40,851 nucleotides of DNA from positions 1 to 40,851 of the forward strand of contig CAIZLW010000232.1 of the NCBI GenBank assembly GCA_903933915.1. Reading direction: 5' to 3'. Shown one piece after another: positions 8,522 through 16,432 of the stretch; the stretch's first letter is position 1, and each line of letters starts with the position of its first letter. The notes beneath the pieces were generated by a model. The model did not search any database, was not told where the DNA came from, and saw only the letters and a program-made list of their open reading frames with translations. The position numbers and the translations under genes were made by a program. The stretch comes from an uncultured beta proteobacterium (lineage in GTDB: Bacteria; Pseudomonadota; Gammaproteobacteria; Burkholderiales; SG8-41).

Positions 8522-9355
8522 TGCGGCCGGCTTGTCGAGTTTTTTCGTGACCTGCAGCAGGTAAACGCGCCGGCTGTCGGCACGCAGCACGCGGAAGCTC
8601 AACTGGTCCACCGTCAGCTGTTCGCCGCGCTTGGGCACGCGGCCGAAGCGTTTGAGCACCAGGCCGCCGACGGTGTCGAATTCTTCATCACTGAAGCTGG
8701 TGCCGAAGGATTCGTTGAAGTCGGCGATTTCGGTCAGCGCCTTGACGCGGTAGATGCCGCGCTTTTCCTGGACGATGTTGTCTTCGGCCTCATCGAAATC
8801 GTATTCGTCCTCGATGTCGCCGACGATCTGCTCGAGTACGTCTTCGATGGTGATCAGGCCGGCAACGCCGCCGTATTCATCGACGACGATGGCGATGTGG
8901 TTGCGGTTCTTGCGGAATTCCTTGAGCAGCACGTTCAGCGGTTTCGATTCCGGGATGAACACCGACGGGCGCAGCATGTCGCGGACGTCGAATTCTTCCT
9001 CGCCCGCGTAATAACGCAGCAGGTCTTTTGCCAGCAGGATGCCAATAACGTCGTCCTTGCCTTCGCCGATTACCGGGAAGCGCGAGTGCGCGGTTTCGAT
9101 GACCAGCGGAATGAAGCGATCCGGGGGGTCATTGACATCGATCACGTCCATCTGCGCGCGCGGCACCATGATGTCGCGCGCCTGCATTTCGGAGACCTGC
9201 AGCACGCCTTCGACCATGGCCAGGCCGTCGGCGTCGAGCAGGTTGTTGTCATGCGCCGAGCGCAGCAGCGTCAGCAGCTGTTCGCGGTCTTCGGGTTCGC
9301 GCAGCAGGAATGCGGAGAGGCGTTCGAGCAGCGTGGGTTTGTGCGGTTCATCCAT
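8519..9355 (-). CDS. corC: CorC/HlyC-type CBS-domain transporter-associated protein
   Basis: This 278-residue protein lacks the N-terminal membrane DUF21 domain and matches the short CorC type: an N-terminal helix region, a pair of CBS domains (about residues 65-185, starting at ARDIMVPRAQM), an acidic linker rich in Asp/Glu, and the C-terminal CorC_HlyC domain (about 200-275). CorC is linked to magnesium and cobalt export and cyclic or adenine nucleotides often bind such CBS pairs. The ATG at 9355 has no Shine-Dalgarno sequence; its 5' region is made of C-rich 15-bp repeats. Confidence 0.93.
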   Translation of the reverse strand: MDEPHKPTLLERLSAFLLREPEDREQLLTLLRSAHDNNLLDADGLAMVEGVLQVSEMQARDIMVPRAQMDVIDVNDPPDRFIPLVIETAHSRFPVIGEGKDDVIGILLAKDLLRYYAGEEEFDVRDMLRPSVFIPESKPLNVLLKEFRKNRNHIAIVVDEYGGVAGLITIEDVLEQIVGDIEDEYDFDEAEDNIVQEKRGIYRVKALTEIADFNESFGTSFSDEEFDTVGGLVLKRFGRVPKRGEQLTVDQLSFRVLRADSRRVYLLQVTKKLDKPAA

Positions 9356-9362
9356 AAGGGGG

Positions 9363-9422
9363 CTGTAATGCGGGGGTCTGTAATACGGGGGTTTGTATTG
9401 CGGGGGTCTGTATTGCGGTTCA
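9363..9422. repeat. Four tandem 15-bp units between ybeY and corC
   Basis: Units at 9363-9377, 9378-9392, 9393-9407 and a partial one at 9408-9422 follow the pattern ytgtawtgcgggggt on the plus strand (on minus: C5-G-N-A-T-T-A-C-A-G-like). The first two differ by one base. The last unit runs over the ybeY stop codon (9420-9422). The array fills nearly all of the gap before the corC start. Confidence 0.85.
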
Positions 9423-9899
9423 TCCGCCGCGGACGGCGGATGTTTCAGGGGATTGGTAGGGGTCAGGATACCCGAAGCGGGCGAGCAGGGTGCGTTCGCG
9501 CCGTTCCATCACCGCGGCATCCTGGTTGTTCTCGTGGCCGTAGCCCTGGAGATGGAGCAGGCCGTGGACGATCATGTGCGCGTAATGCGCGGTTACCGGT
9601 TTGCGCTGCATGCGCGCTTCGCGGGTGATCACCGGCGCGCACAGCGCCAGATCGCCTTCCAGCGGCGCGTGATCGCGGAACACGAAGGTCAGCACGTTAG
9701 TGGCGTAATCCTTGCGGCGGTAACTGCGGTTGAGCAGCCGGCCTTCGGCCTGGCCGACGATGCGGATGGTGACCTGTGCATCGACGCTCAGCGCAGCACG
9801 CGCCCATTGGCGGATACGCGCGGGGGTCGGCACATTGCGGGCAGTCGATGCGTTCTGCACCGCGATCTGCGGCGCGCGTTTTTGTTTTGCCGTGCTCAA
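9420..9899 (-). CDS. ybeY: rRNA maturation endoribonuclease YbeY
   Basis: YbeY is a zinc-dependent RNase involved in 16S rRNA 3'-end processing and 70S quality control. The 159-residue protein contains the family motif HGLLHLQGYGH, whose three histidines bind the metal, after the strand NVLTFVFRD. The start is TTG at 9899, overlapping the phoH stop as TTGA; no better ATG exists nearby and the N-terminal length fits. It is co-transcribed with phoH, its usual partner. Confidence 0.95.
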   Translation of the reverse strand: MSTAKQKRAPQIAVQNASTARNVPTPARIRQWARAALSVDAQVTIRIVGQAEGRLLNRSYRRKDYATNVLTFVFRDHAPLEGDLALCAPVITREARMQRKPVTAHYAHMIVHGLLHLQGYGHENNQDAAVMERRERTLLARFGYPDPYQSPETSAVRGG

Positions 9900-10861
9900 T
9901 CGTCACCGCGCCGCTTGTCGGTCTTGCCGTATTTGTCGTACGCATTGACGATGCGCTGCACCAGCGGATGACGCACGACGTCGGTTGAATCGAAAAAGGT
10001 GAAGGCGATGCCGCGCACTTTTTTCAGTACGGCCTGCGCTTCCACCAGCCCGCTGATCTGGCCCTTGGGCAGGTCGATCTGGGTGACGTCGCCGGTAATC
10101 ACCGCCTTGCTGCCGAAACCGATGCGGGTGAGGAACATTTTCATCTGCTCGCGCGTGGTGTTCTGCGCTTCGTCGAGGATGATGAAGGCGTGGTTCAGCG
10201 TGCGGCCGCGCATGAACGCCAGCGGTGCAACCTCGATGGCCTGGCGCTCGAACATCTTGGCGACCTTGTCGTAGCCCATCAGGTCGTAGAGCGCGTCATA
10301 AAGCGGGCGCAGGTACGGGTCGACTTTCTGCGCCATGTCACCCGGCAGGAAGCCGAGGCGTTCGCCGGCCTCGACCGCCGGCCGCACGAGAATGATGCGC
10401 TGCACGGCATCGCGCTCCAGTGCATCCACCGCACAGGCGACCGCGAGATAGGTCTTGCCAGTGCCGGCGGGGCCGATGCTGAAGGTGATGTCGTGTTTCT
10501 GGATGTTGATCAGGTATTCGTTCTGCCGCGGCGTGCGGCCGTGCAGATCTTTTTTCAAGGTGATCAGCCCGGGTGAGGGCACGGCGGCATGCGCGGCGCC
10601 TTTGTGACCGGCTTCGATCAGCGCCAGCTGCACTGCATCCAGCGACAGCGGATCGGCGGCCTTGTCGTAGAAATCGCGCAGCACCCGCGTCGCGATGCGG
10701 GTGCGATCGGGCGTGCCGGTCAGCGCGAAATGCTCGCCGCGGCGGGTGATGCCGACATCGAGCGCGGTTTGGATCTGGCGCAGATTCTCATCGAGCGCGC
10801 CGCACAGGTTGGCGAGCCGGTGGTTGTCGACCGGGGTGAAGCTGATTTCAGCGGGTTTCAA
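9896..10861 (-). CDS. ybeZ: PhoH-family ATPase (PhoH/YbeZ)
   Basis: This 321-residue protein is the YbeZ type of PhoH-like ATPase, a presumed RNA-linked NTPase that works with YbeY. Walker A is GPAGTGKT at residues 130-137 and the Walker B-like DEAQN at 230-234. The N-terminus ([19 protein letters not shown]) is typical of betaproteobacterial members. The start is TTG at 10861 and overlaps the miaB stop as TTGA, the same unusual junction as phoH-ybeY. Confidence 0.94.
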   Translation of the reverse strand: MKPAEISFTPVDNHRLANLCGALDENLRQIQTALDVGITRRGEHFALTGTPDRTRIATRVLRDFYDKAADPLSLDAVQLALIEAGHKGAAHAAVPSPGLITLKKDLHGRTPRQNEYLINIQKHDITFSIGPAGTGKTYLAVACAVDALERDAVQRIILVRPAVEAGERLGFLPGDMAQKVDPYLRPLYDALYDLMGYDKVAKMFERQAIEVAPLAFMRGRTLNHAFIILDEAQNTTREQMKMFLTRIGFGSKAVITGDVTQIDLPKGQISGLVEAQAVLKKVRGIAFTFFDSTDVVRHPLVQRIVNAYDKYGKTDKRRGDD

Positions 10862-12204
10862 TGGGCGGCGATACTGTTTTCAGTGATGGGCTCGCCGCGC
10901 AGCGTATGGGCCGATACGGCGGAGATGGTTATTTCGGTGAAGGTGCCGATCAGGTCGCGCGGACCGGCGAAATTGACGACACGGTTGTTGTCGGTGCGCG
11001 CGGCGAGTTCGGTGGCATCGCGGCGCGAGGCGCCATCGACCAGCACGCGCTGGCGGGTGCCGACCATGCTGCGGCTGATGATCCGGGCCTGCGCATTGTT
11101 TTTCTGTTGTAGTTGCTGCAGGCGCTCCATTTTGACTGCCTGCGGCGTGTCATCGGCGAGGTCCGCGGCGGGCGTGCCCGGGCGGCGACTGTAGACGAAA
11201 CTGAAGCTGGCATCGAAGCCGATATCGTCGATCAGTTTCAGGGTTGCTGCGAAATCGGCTGCGGTTTCGCCGGGAAAGCCAATGATGAAATCCGACGAGA
11301 TACAGATGTCCGGCCGTGCTTCACGCAGCCGGCGCACGATGGATTTGTATTCGAGTGCGGTGTAGCCGCGTTTCATCGCGGCGAGAACGCGGTCGGAGCC
11401 GGATTGCACCGGCAGATGCACATGGCTCACCAGTTGCGGGATGCACGCATGGGCCTCGATCAGTCGCGGTGTGAATTCCTTCGGGTGCGACGTCGTGTAG
11501 CGAATGCGTTCAATGCCCGGGATTTCGGCGACATATTCCAGCAGCAGCGCAAAATCGGCGCCATCGGCTTCGCCGTCGACCGGCGCGCGCCAGGCGTTGA
11601 CGTTCTGGCCGAGCAGCGTTACTTCTTTGACGCCCTGGGCAGCCAGTTCTGCAACTTCCGTCAGCACATCGTCGAACGGTCGCGAGATTTCTTCGCCGCG
11701 GGTGTAGGGCACGACGCAGAACGAACAGTATTTGCTGCAGCCCTCCATGATCGATACGAAGGCGGTGACGCCGTCGACGCGGGCGGGCGGCAGATGATCG
11801 AATTTTTCGACTTCGGGAAATGAGATGTCGACCTGCGCTTGTCCGGACGCGCGGCGCGCCGCGATCAGCTGCGGCAGGCGGTGCAGTGTCTGCGGGCCGA
11901 ACACCACGTCGACATACGGCGCGCGTTTGACGATGGCCGCGCCTTCCTGGCTGGCGACGCAGCCGCCGACGCCAATGATCAGCCGGGGGTTCGCCAGTTT
12001 GAGTTCATGGATGCGGCCGAGGTCGCTGAACACTTTTTCCTGCGCTTTTTCGCGCACCGAGCAGGTATTGAGCAGAATGACGTCGGCTTCTGCCGGATTG
12101 CCGGTCTGCGTCAGGCCTTGATGGGCGTGCAGCACATCCGCCATCTTGGCCGAGTCATACTCGTTCATCTGGCAGCCGAAGGTTTTGATGTAAACCTTGC
12201 CCAC
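10858..12204 (-). CDS. miaB: tRNA-2-methylthio-N6-dimethylallyladenosine synthase
   Basis: MiaB is a radical SAM methylthiotransferase that modifies A37 next to the anticodon. The 448-residue protein has the N-terminal MTTase domain with cysteines in [24 protein letters not shown] and GGCVASQEG, the radical SAM triad CSKYCSFC, and a C-terminal TRAM domain. The start is GTG at 12204, matching the usual N-terminus ([16 protein letters not shown]). It follows the small secreted protein gene after three bases. Confidence 0.97.
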   Translation of the reverse strand: MGKVYIKTFGCQMNEYDSAKMADVLHAHQGLTQTGNPAEADVILLNTCSVREKAQEKVFSDLGRIHELKLANPRLIIGVGGCVASQEGAAIVKRAPYVDVVFGPQTLHRLPQLIAARRASGQAQVDISFPEVEKFDHLPPARVDGVTAFVSIMEGCSKYCSFCVVPYTRGEEISRPFDDVLTEVAELAAQGVKEVTLLGQNVNAWRAPVDGEADGADFALLLEYVAEIPGIERIRYTTSHPKEFTPRLIEAHACIPQLVSHVHLPVQSGSDRVLAAMKRGYTALEYKSIVRRLREARPDICISSDFIIGFPGETAADFAATLKLIDDIGFDASFSFVYSRRPGTPAADLADDTPQAVKMERLQQLQQKNNAQARIISRSMVGTRQRVLVDGASRRDATELAARTDNNRVVNFAGPRDLIGTFTEITISAVSAHTLRGEPITENSIAAH

Positions 12205-12207
12205 GGC

Positions 12208-12522
12208 TTACTTCTTCGCGCGGTCGAACCGGGCTTCTTCCTCTGGCGTCAGCACAACGATGCGCAGGATTTCGCCGTTGCGATCGAGTTCATAGATGAC
12301 CTCCGAGCCCGGCCGCAGTTGACCGTGGGTAATCCGGCGGTTGGCGGCGTCAAAAATGAGGCCGCCCGGCGCGAGCCGGTGCGCTTCCTGGTTGAGCATG
12401 ACCATCGGCAGCATTTGCTGGGTGCCGATTTCCGCGCGCTTGGCATTGGCGGGCAGCGTGCGCTGCGCCCACGCCATATTGGCGGCGGCCAAAAAAGTCA
12501 ATAAAAGCAGAAACTTACGCAT
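12208..12522 (-). CDS. Small secreted protein of unknown function upstream of miaB
   Basis: The 104-residue product has a clear Sec signal peptide: MRK, a Leu/Ala-rich core, and a likely cut after AWA (about residue 19). The mature part has no cysteine and no motif I recognise; it ends in a charged helix-like segment (EEEARFDRAKK). An upstream GTG at 12528 is possible, but the ATG at 12522 gives the better signal peptide. It lies between tRNA-Met and miaB in the same direction with three bases to miaB, so it is probably in the operon. Its location in the periplasm is well supported; its role is not. Confidence 0.85.
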   Translation of the reverse strand: MRKFLLLLTFLAAANMAWAQRTLPANAKRAEIGTQQMLPMVMLNQEAHRLAPGGLIFDAANRRITHGQLRPGSEVIYELDRNGEILRIVVLTPEEEARFDRAKK

Positions 12523-12583
12523 GGCCACACGATAACACGAGAGGCTGGAGCCGGCAACGAAACGGCTGCCGGCAAAAAAGAAA

Positions 12584-12659
12584 TGGTGGCGAGTCAGGGA
12601 TTTGAACCCCGGACCAATGGATTATGATTCCACTGCTCTAACCACTGAGCTAACTCGCC
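12584..12659 (-). tRNA. tRNA-Met (CAU), elongator type
   Basis: A full 76-base cloverleaf is seen on the minus strand with CCA encoded. The acceptor is GGCGAGT paired with ACTCGCC, the D stem GCTC/GAGC, the anticodon stem GTGGA/TCCAT with loop ATCATAA (anticodon CAT), and the T stem CGGGG/CCCTG with loop TTCAAAT. The perfect 1-72 pair argues against the initiator tRNA. A tRNA-Ile with modified CAU cannot be excluded from sequence alone, but the body resembles elongator Met. Confidence 0.93.
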
Positions 12660-12674
12660 ACGGGAAGGCCGGGC

Positions 12675-12703
12675 AGTCTAAGGAGCGGGGGTATCCTTGT
12701 CAA
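12675..12703 (-). promoter_or_regulatory. Strong promoter for tRNA-Met
   Basis: A consensus TTGACA (12698-12703) is 17 bases from TAGACT (12675-12680) on minus, with a very GC-rich discriminator just before the tRNA. GC-rich discriminators are typical of stable-RNA promoters under stringent control, which is an inference here. Confidence 0.8.
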
Positions 12704-12804
12704 GCTGAGAAAACCGCATCAACCCCAGGTTTTCCCTGAAAAATCCGTGCCTTGACCGTTTTTTGCCGATTTCCTGACTTCCGGGCTTCTGACCCCGCAA
12801 CCGA

Positions 12805-14001
12805 ATGAATACTGCAACTGCTAATAGAAACAATGTGAACCTGCACGATGTCGCGATCATCGGTGGCGGGCTGGTGGGCGCCAGCCTGGCTCTGGCTTTA
12901 CAGCCGGCCGGGCTGAATGTTGCGCTGGTCGAGCCGCAGCCGGCAGCCGTAACGGCGGATGGGGACTGGGACAGCCGCATCTATGCGATCAGTCCGGGCA
13001 ATGCCGCTTTCCTGACGCGGCTGGGTGTCTGGACAAGGCTGGATCCGCAGCGGGTGCAACGCGTCGAAACAATGGTCATATCCGGTGACCGACGCGACAG
13101 CCGGTTGCAGTTCAGTGCCTACGATGCAGGATTGCCCGAACTCGCCTACATCGTCGAGAGCAGTGCGCTGCAGCGTGCGATGCTCGATATGATCGCCGTC
13201 GAGCCGGGCGTTTGCATGTTGTGCCCTGCACAGGCGACAGGGCTCGCCGTAATGGATGACGCTGCCCGGGTGACGCTGGCCGACGGTTCTTTGCTGGATG
13301 CGCAACTGGTGGTCGGCACCGACGGTCGTGATTCGCTGGTGCGGCGCGAGGCGGGTATCGACGCGAAGATCAGCGATTACCGGCAATCCGGCGTGGTGGC
13401 CAACTTCGCCACCGAAAAGCCCCATCACGGCAGCGCTTTTCAGTGGTTTTTCGAAGACGGCATTCTCGCGCTGCTGCCGTTGCCGGGCAACCGGGTGTCG
13501 ATGGTGTGGTCGACTTCCGAAGAATATACGCAGACGTTGTTGTCGCTGGATGCGCAGGCGCTCGCGGATCGCGTGGCTGAGGCCAGCGGCGGCGCCGTGG
13601 GCATGCTGCAGCTGATGACGCCGGCGGCGGCTTTCCCGCTGCGTCTGGCGAAAATTGCGCGCCTGGTGTCGGCGCGTCTCGCGCTCGCCGGCGATGCCGC
13701 CCATAATGTTCACCCGCTGGCGGGGCAGGGCGTGAACCTGGGTTTTCGCGATGTGCGTGTGCTGGCCGAAGTGCTGGCGAGTCGTGCGCCGCGCCAGGAT
13801 TGCGGCGATCTGGCGCTGCTGCGCCGTTACGAACGGGCGCGGCGCGAAGATATTGCCGCCATTGCCATGAGCACTGACGCGTTGCAGAAACTTTTCGGCT
13901 CGCGGTCGGTCTTGTTATCCGGGGTACGCAATTTCGGCCTTGGCGCGTTAAACCAACTGCCGGTCCTGAAGAACCTGCTGATCCAGCACGCGGTGGCCTG
14001 A
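12805..14001 (+). CDS. UbiH/UbiF/VisC-family FAD-dependent hydroxylase
   Basis: This 398-residue flavoprotein monooxygenase most likely hydroxylates the ring of a ubiquinone precursor. The FAD dinucleotide-binding motif IIGGGLVGAS is at 18-27, the DG-type motif (VGTDGRDSLVR) near 172, and the second FAD motif LAGDAAHNVHPLAGQGVNLGFRD near 295-315, which is diagnostic for the family. Which ring position it acts on (UbiH, UbiI, UbiF or the broad UbiM) cannot be told. It faces away from tRNA-Met and begins the plus-strand run; coq7 later in the window covers the C6 step. Confidence 0.9.
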   Translation: MNTATANRNNVNLHDVAIIGGGLVGASLALALQPAGLNVALVEPQPAAVTADGDWDSRIYAISPGNAAFLTRLGVWTRLDPQRVQRVETMVISGDRRDSRLQFSAYDAGLPELAYIVESSALQRAMLDMIAVEPGVCMLCPAQATGLAVMDDAARVTLADGSLLDAQLVVGTDGRDSLVRREAGIDAKISDYRQSGVVANFATEKPHHGSAFQWFFEDGILALLPLPGNRVSMVWSTSEEYTQTLLSLDAQALADRVAEASGGAVGMLQLMTPAAAFPLRLAKIARLVSARLALAGDAAHNVHPLAGQGVNLGFRDVRVLAEVLASRAPRQDCGDLALLRRYERARREDIAAIAMSTDALQKLFGSRSVLLSGVRNFGLGALNQLPVLKNLLIQHAVA

Positions 14002-14046
14002 TCGCCGCACCTGTCAACAACGAGCCTCGTGCTCAGGAAATTATTC

Positions 14047-14757
14047 ATGTTCATCCGAAATGTTCTGGCGCTGTGTATCGGCCTTGCTTTTGTTTTTCAG
14101 GCTTGGGCTGACGAAAGCATCGTCCGAAAGAATTTTCAGTCGCGTTTCCCGGGCATGAAAATCGAATCGATCGCGCGTACGCCTTTTCCCGGGCTGTATG
14201 AGGTGGTGTTTGACGGGCAGGTGGTTTACACCGATGAAAAACTCGCTTATTTGATGAACGGCAACCTGTTTGATCTGCGCACAACTCAGGAGCGCAACCT
14301 GACGCAGGAACGCCGCGACCAGATGGCCACCGGCGCGCTGGCCAGCGCCCAGGGCAACGCCATCAAGCGGGTGCGCGGTAACGGCAAGCGCGTGGTTTAT
14401 ACCTTCGAAGATCCGAACTGCGGCTATTGCAGGGAACTGCAGAAGGAACTCAATAAGATGACCGACGTTACCGTCTACACCTTCCTGCTGCCGATTTTGT
14501 CGCCGGATTCGGTCGAAAAATCGAAGGCCGTCTGGTGCGCCAAGGATCGTTCACGAACCTGGGATGATCTGATGAACAAGGCGGCGCTGCCGGCAAATGC
14601 CGCGAAAAACTGCACAACGCCGCTCGAAGAAAATGCCGCGCTGGCAAAACGTTTCGGCGTTCGCGGTACGCCGGCGATTTATCTGGCGAACGGCCAGCAG
14701 ATTGGCGGCTTTTTGCCGGCCGACAAGATCGAGCAGGCGCTGGCCGCCCTCAAATAA
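14047..14757 (+). CDS. dsbC: Thiol:disulfide interchange protein DsbC
   Basis: DsbC is the periplasmic disulfide isomerase. The 236-residue protein has a signal peptide (residues 1-20, cut after QAWA), an N-terminal dimerisation domain, a linker, and a thioredoxin-like domain with the active site CGYC and cis-proline motif RGTPAIYL. A second cysteine pair is present at WCAKD and NCTTP, as in E. coli DsbC. The ATG at 14047 was preferred over a GTG at 14029 because it has an AGGAAA ribosome site at the right distance and gives a normal signal peptide. Confidence 0.95.
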   Translation: MFIRNVLALCIGLAFVFQAWADESIVRKNFQSRFPGMKIESIARTPFPGLYEVVFDGQVVYTDEKLAYLMNGNLFDLRTTQERNLTQERRDQMATGALASAQGNAIKRVRGNGKRVVYTFEDPNCGYCRELQKELNKMTDVTVYTFLLPILSPDSVEKSKAVWCAKDRSRTWDDLMNKAALPANAAKNCTTPLEENAALAKRFGVRGTPAIYLANGQQIGGFLPADKIEQALAALK

Positions 14758-14784
14758 CACCGCACGATTTCATGTAGTCCGTCG

Positions 14785-15396
14785 ATGATTGCCGGCGCGT
14801 GGAACGCATCACCGGCCGGCCGCTGGCCGTGGCGACGCCTGCTGCCGGCGTTGATCGCGTCGGCGCTGGCGCATTACCTGATCGTTGACGGCTGGCCGCC
14901 ATCCGGCGGCATAGCGCATGTTCCCGCGGCAAGGCTGCAACTGCAGGCCCAGCTGGAATTGCCGGGCGAACCGCTTGTGGTGCCGGAGATCCGGTCGGGC
15001 GAACGACCCGTTGAGCCGATACTGGCGCCGCCGGCGGCGCCAGCGGTAGCGACGCCGCCGGCTGTTGCGGCCGTCGAGCGGCAGCCTGCGCCAAGCGCGG
15101 GTGCCGCAGTGCCTGATTCGCGCATTTATCCGGCGCGCGAACTGGACCGTTATCCGTTCCCGCTGGCGCCGCTGGATCTGCGTGCCGTCCCGGGCCAAAT
15201 GGGTATTGTGCGTTTCTGGATCACGATCGACCCCGCCGGCAATGTGGTTGATGTTGAGCGGGTTGAAAACGATGTGCCGGCGGCCCTGGCGTCGCTGGCC
15301 CGCCAGTTGCTGCTGGCGACACGATTTGAGCCCGGGGTCAAGGAAGAGCGTCCTGTAAAGTGCCGGATTTTGCTGGAACTGCGCTACGGATCGTGA
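14785..15396 (+). CDS. Membrane-anchored protein with TonB C-terminal domain
   Basis: The 203-residue protein has a basic N-terminus, one membrane helix (about 17-36), a Pro/Ala-rich linker (70-115), and a TonB-type C-terminal domain (about 120-203) with GQMGIVRFWITIDPAGNV and a strand-helix-strand end. The layout is that of an energy transducer, but there are no exbB/exbD genes beside it. It may act with distant ExbBD or have another periplasmic role. The start lacks a strong ribosome site. Confidence 0.78.
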   Translation: MIAGAWNASPAGRWPWRRLLPALIASALAHYLIVDGWPPSGGIAHVPAARLQLQAQLELPGEPLVVPEIRSGERPVEPILAPPAAPAVATPPAVAAVERQPAPSAGAAVPDSRIYPARELDRYPFPLAPLDLRAVPGQMGIVRFWITIDPAGNVVDVERVENDVPAALASLARQLLLATRFEPGVKEERPVKCRILLELRYGS

Positions 15397-15430
15397 GTGT
15401 ATTGACGTCGGTTACGGCGGCGCTTTGGGT

Positions 15431-15436
15431 TAAAAT
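15431..15436 (+). promoter_or_regulatory. Possible -10 box before the metallo-hydrolase gene
   Basis: TAAAAT stands in the 159-bp gap (15397-15555) between the TonB-like gene and the metallo-hydrolase gene. I see no convincing -35 box at 17 bases, so this is only a candidate start point for the signalling cluster. A 24-codon ORF in the gap (about 15470-15541) looks like chance. Confidence 0.25.
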
Positions 15437-15555
15437 TGTCTTCTACCTTCATTTTGCGAAAGCGCAGCATGAGCACCTCGTCAGGGGCCCATAACGCTGT
15501 TTCCTGCTCCGCGAGCGCATTGGCGCCAGCGGTGAGTTCCTAGGTTCAGCACATC

Positions 15556-16326
15556 ATGCGTCTGCGCATACTCGGCTGCTCCGGCAGCATCGGCGGACAA
15601 CAGCACCGGACGACTTCGTTCCTGCTGGATCAGGATATCCTTATCGATGCAGGCACCGGTGTCGGCGAGCTTTCCCTGGCGGAACTGGCGCTGATCGACC
15701 ATGTGTTTGTGACGCATTCACATCTGGATCACGTCGATTCCATTGCCTTCGTTCTGGACTCCGTCGGCGCGTTGCGGCCGAAACCGCTGACCGTGCATGC
15801 CACGGCGCCGACGATCGGGATTCTGAAAAAGAACCTGTTCAACTGGGACATCTGGCCCGACTTCACGGTGATTCCGACCCCTCAGGAACCGTTCATGCGT
15901 TACCAGGAAATAGCCGTCGGCAACGTCATCGACATCGGCAAAGGGCGCACGATTACCGCGTTACCGGCCAACCATACGGTGCCCGCGGTCGGTTACTGGC
16001 TGAACAGCGGGAAAGGCAGCCTGGTGTTCAGCGGTGATACCGGTCCGAACGATGCGTTGTGGGAGGTCGTCAACGGCGTCGACAATCTGAAATACCTGAT
16101 TATCGAAACCGCTTTTTCCGACAAGGACCGCCGTCTCGCCGAACTGGCGCTGCATTTGTGTCCGTCGATGCTCGGCGAGGAACTGGCGAAGCTGAAGCGT
16201 CCGGCCGAGGTTTACATTACTCACCTCAAGCCCAGCGAAATCGAACTGACGATGCAGGAGATCGAAGAGCTTTCCACCCCGGTTCCGCCCCGGCTGCTGC
16301 ATAACAACCAGGTTTTCGACTTCTGA
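15556..16326 (+). CDS. Metallo-beta-lactamase-fold hydrolase, putative 3',5'-cyclic-nucleotide phosphodiesterase
   Basis: The 256-residue cytoplasmic protein has the metal site THSHLDHVDS (HxHxDH) at about residues 53-62, a later metal-binding histidine in PANHTVPAVGY, the FSGDTGPN aspartate motif, and a C-terminal YITHLKP histidine. The N-terminus MRLRILGCSGSIGG and the THSHLDH context resemble class II cyclic-nucleotide phosphodiesterases and related MBL proteins. That it cleaves cAMP is inferred from family resemblance and from the adenylate/guanylate cyclase three genes downstream. It heads the signalling cluster. Confidence 0.8.
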   Translation: MRLRILGCSGSIGGQQHRTTSFLLDQDILIDAGTGVGELSLAELALIDHVFVTHSHLDHVDSIAFVLDSVGALRPKPLTVHATAPTIGILKKNLFNWDIWPDFTVIPTPQEPFMRYQEIAVGNVIDIGKGRTITALPANHTVPAVGYWLNSGKGSLVFSGDTGPNDALWEVVNGVDNLKYLIIETAFSDKDRRLAELALHLCPSMLGEELAKLKRPAEVYITHLKPSEIELTMQEIEELSTPVPPRLLHNNQVFDF

Positions 16327-16432
16327 TGCGGAATGCGGGCGCGGCTTGTGCGTCCGCCGGTCAGCACGGAGAATTTCCTCAGGGGCGCCGCGGATCCGGC
16401 GCAGGCATTTCAGCAGGCATTCCAATTCCAAG

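Noticed and set aside
12550-12573. GCCGGCA/TGCCGGC inverted repeat beside tRNA-Met as a terminator
   Set aside because: On the minus strand the T-run comes before the stem, not after it, and on plus the tail is A-rich, so it does not fit a terminator for either strand.
15470-15541. 24-codon ORF before the metallo-hydrolase gene
   Set aside because: No ribosome site, no signal or motif, and a Ser/Ala composition expected by chance.
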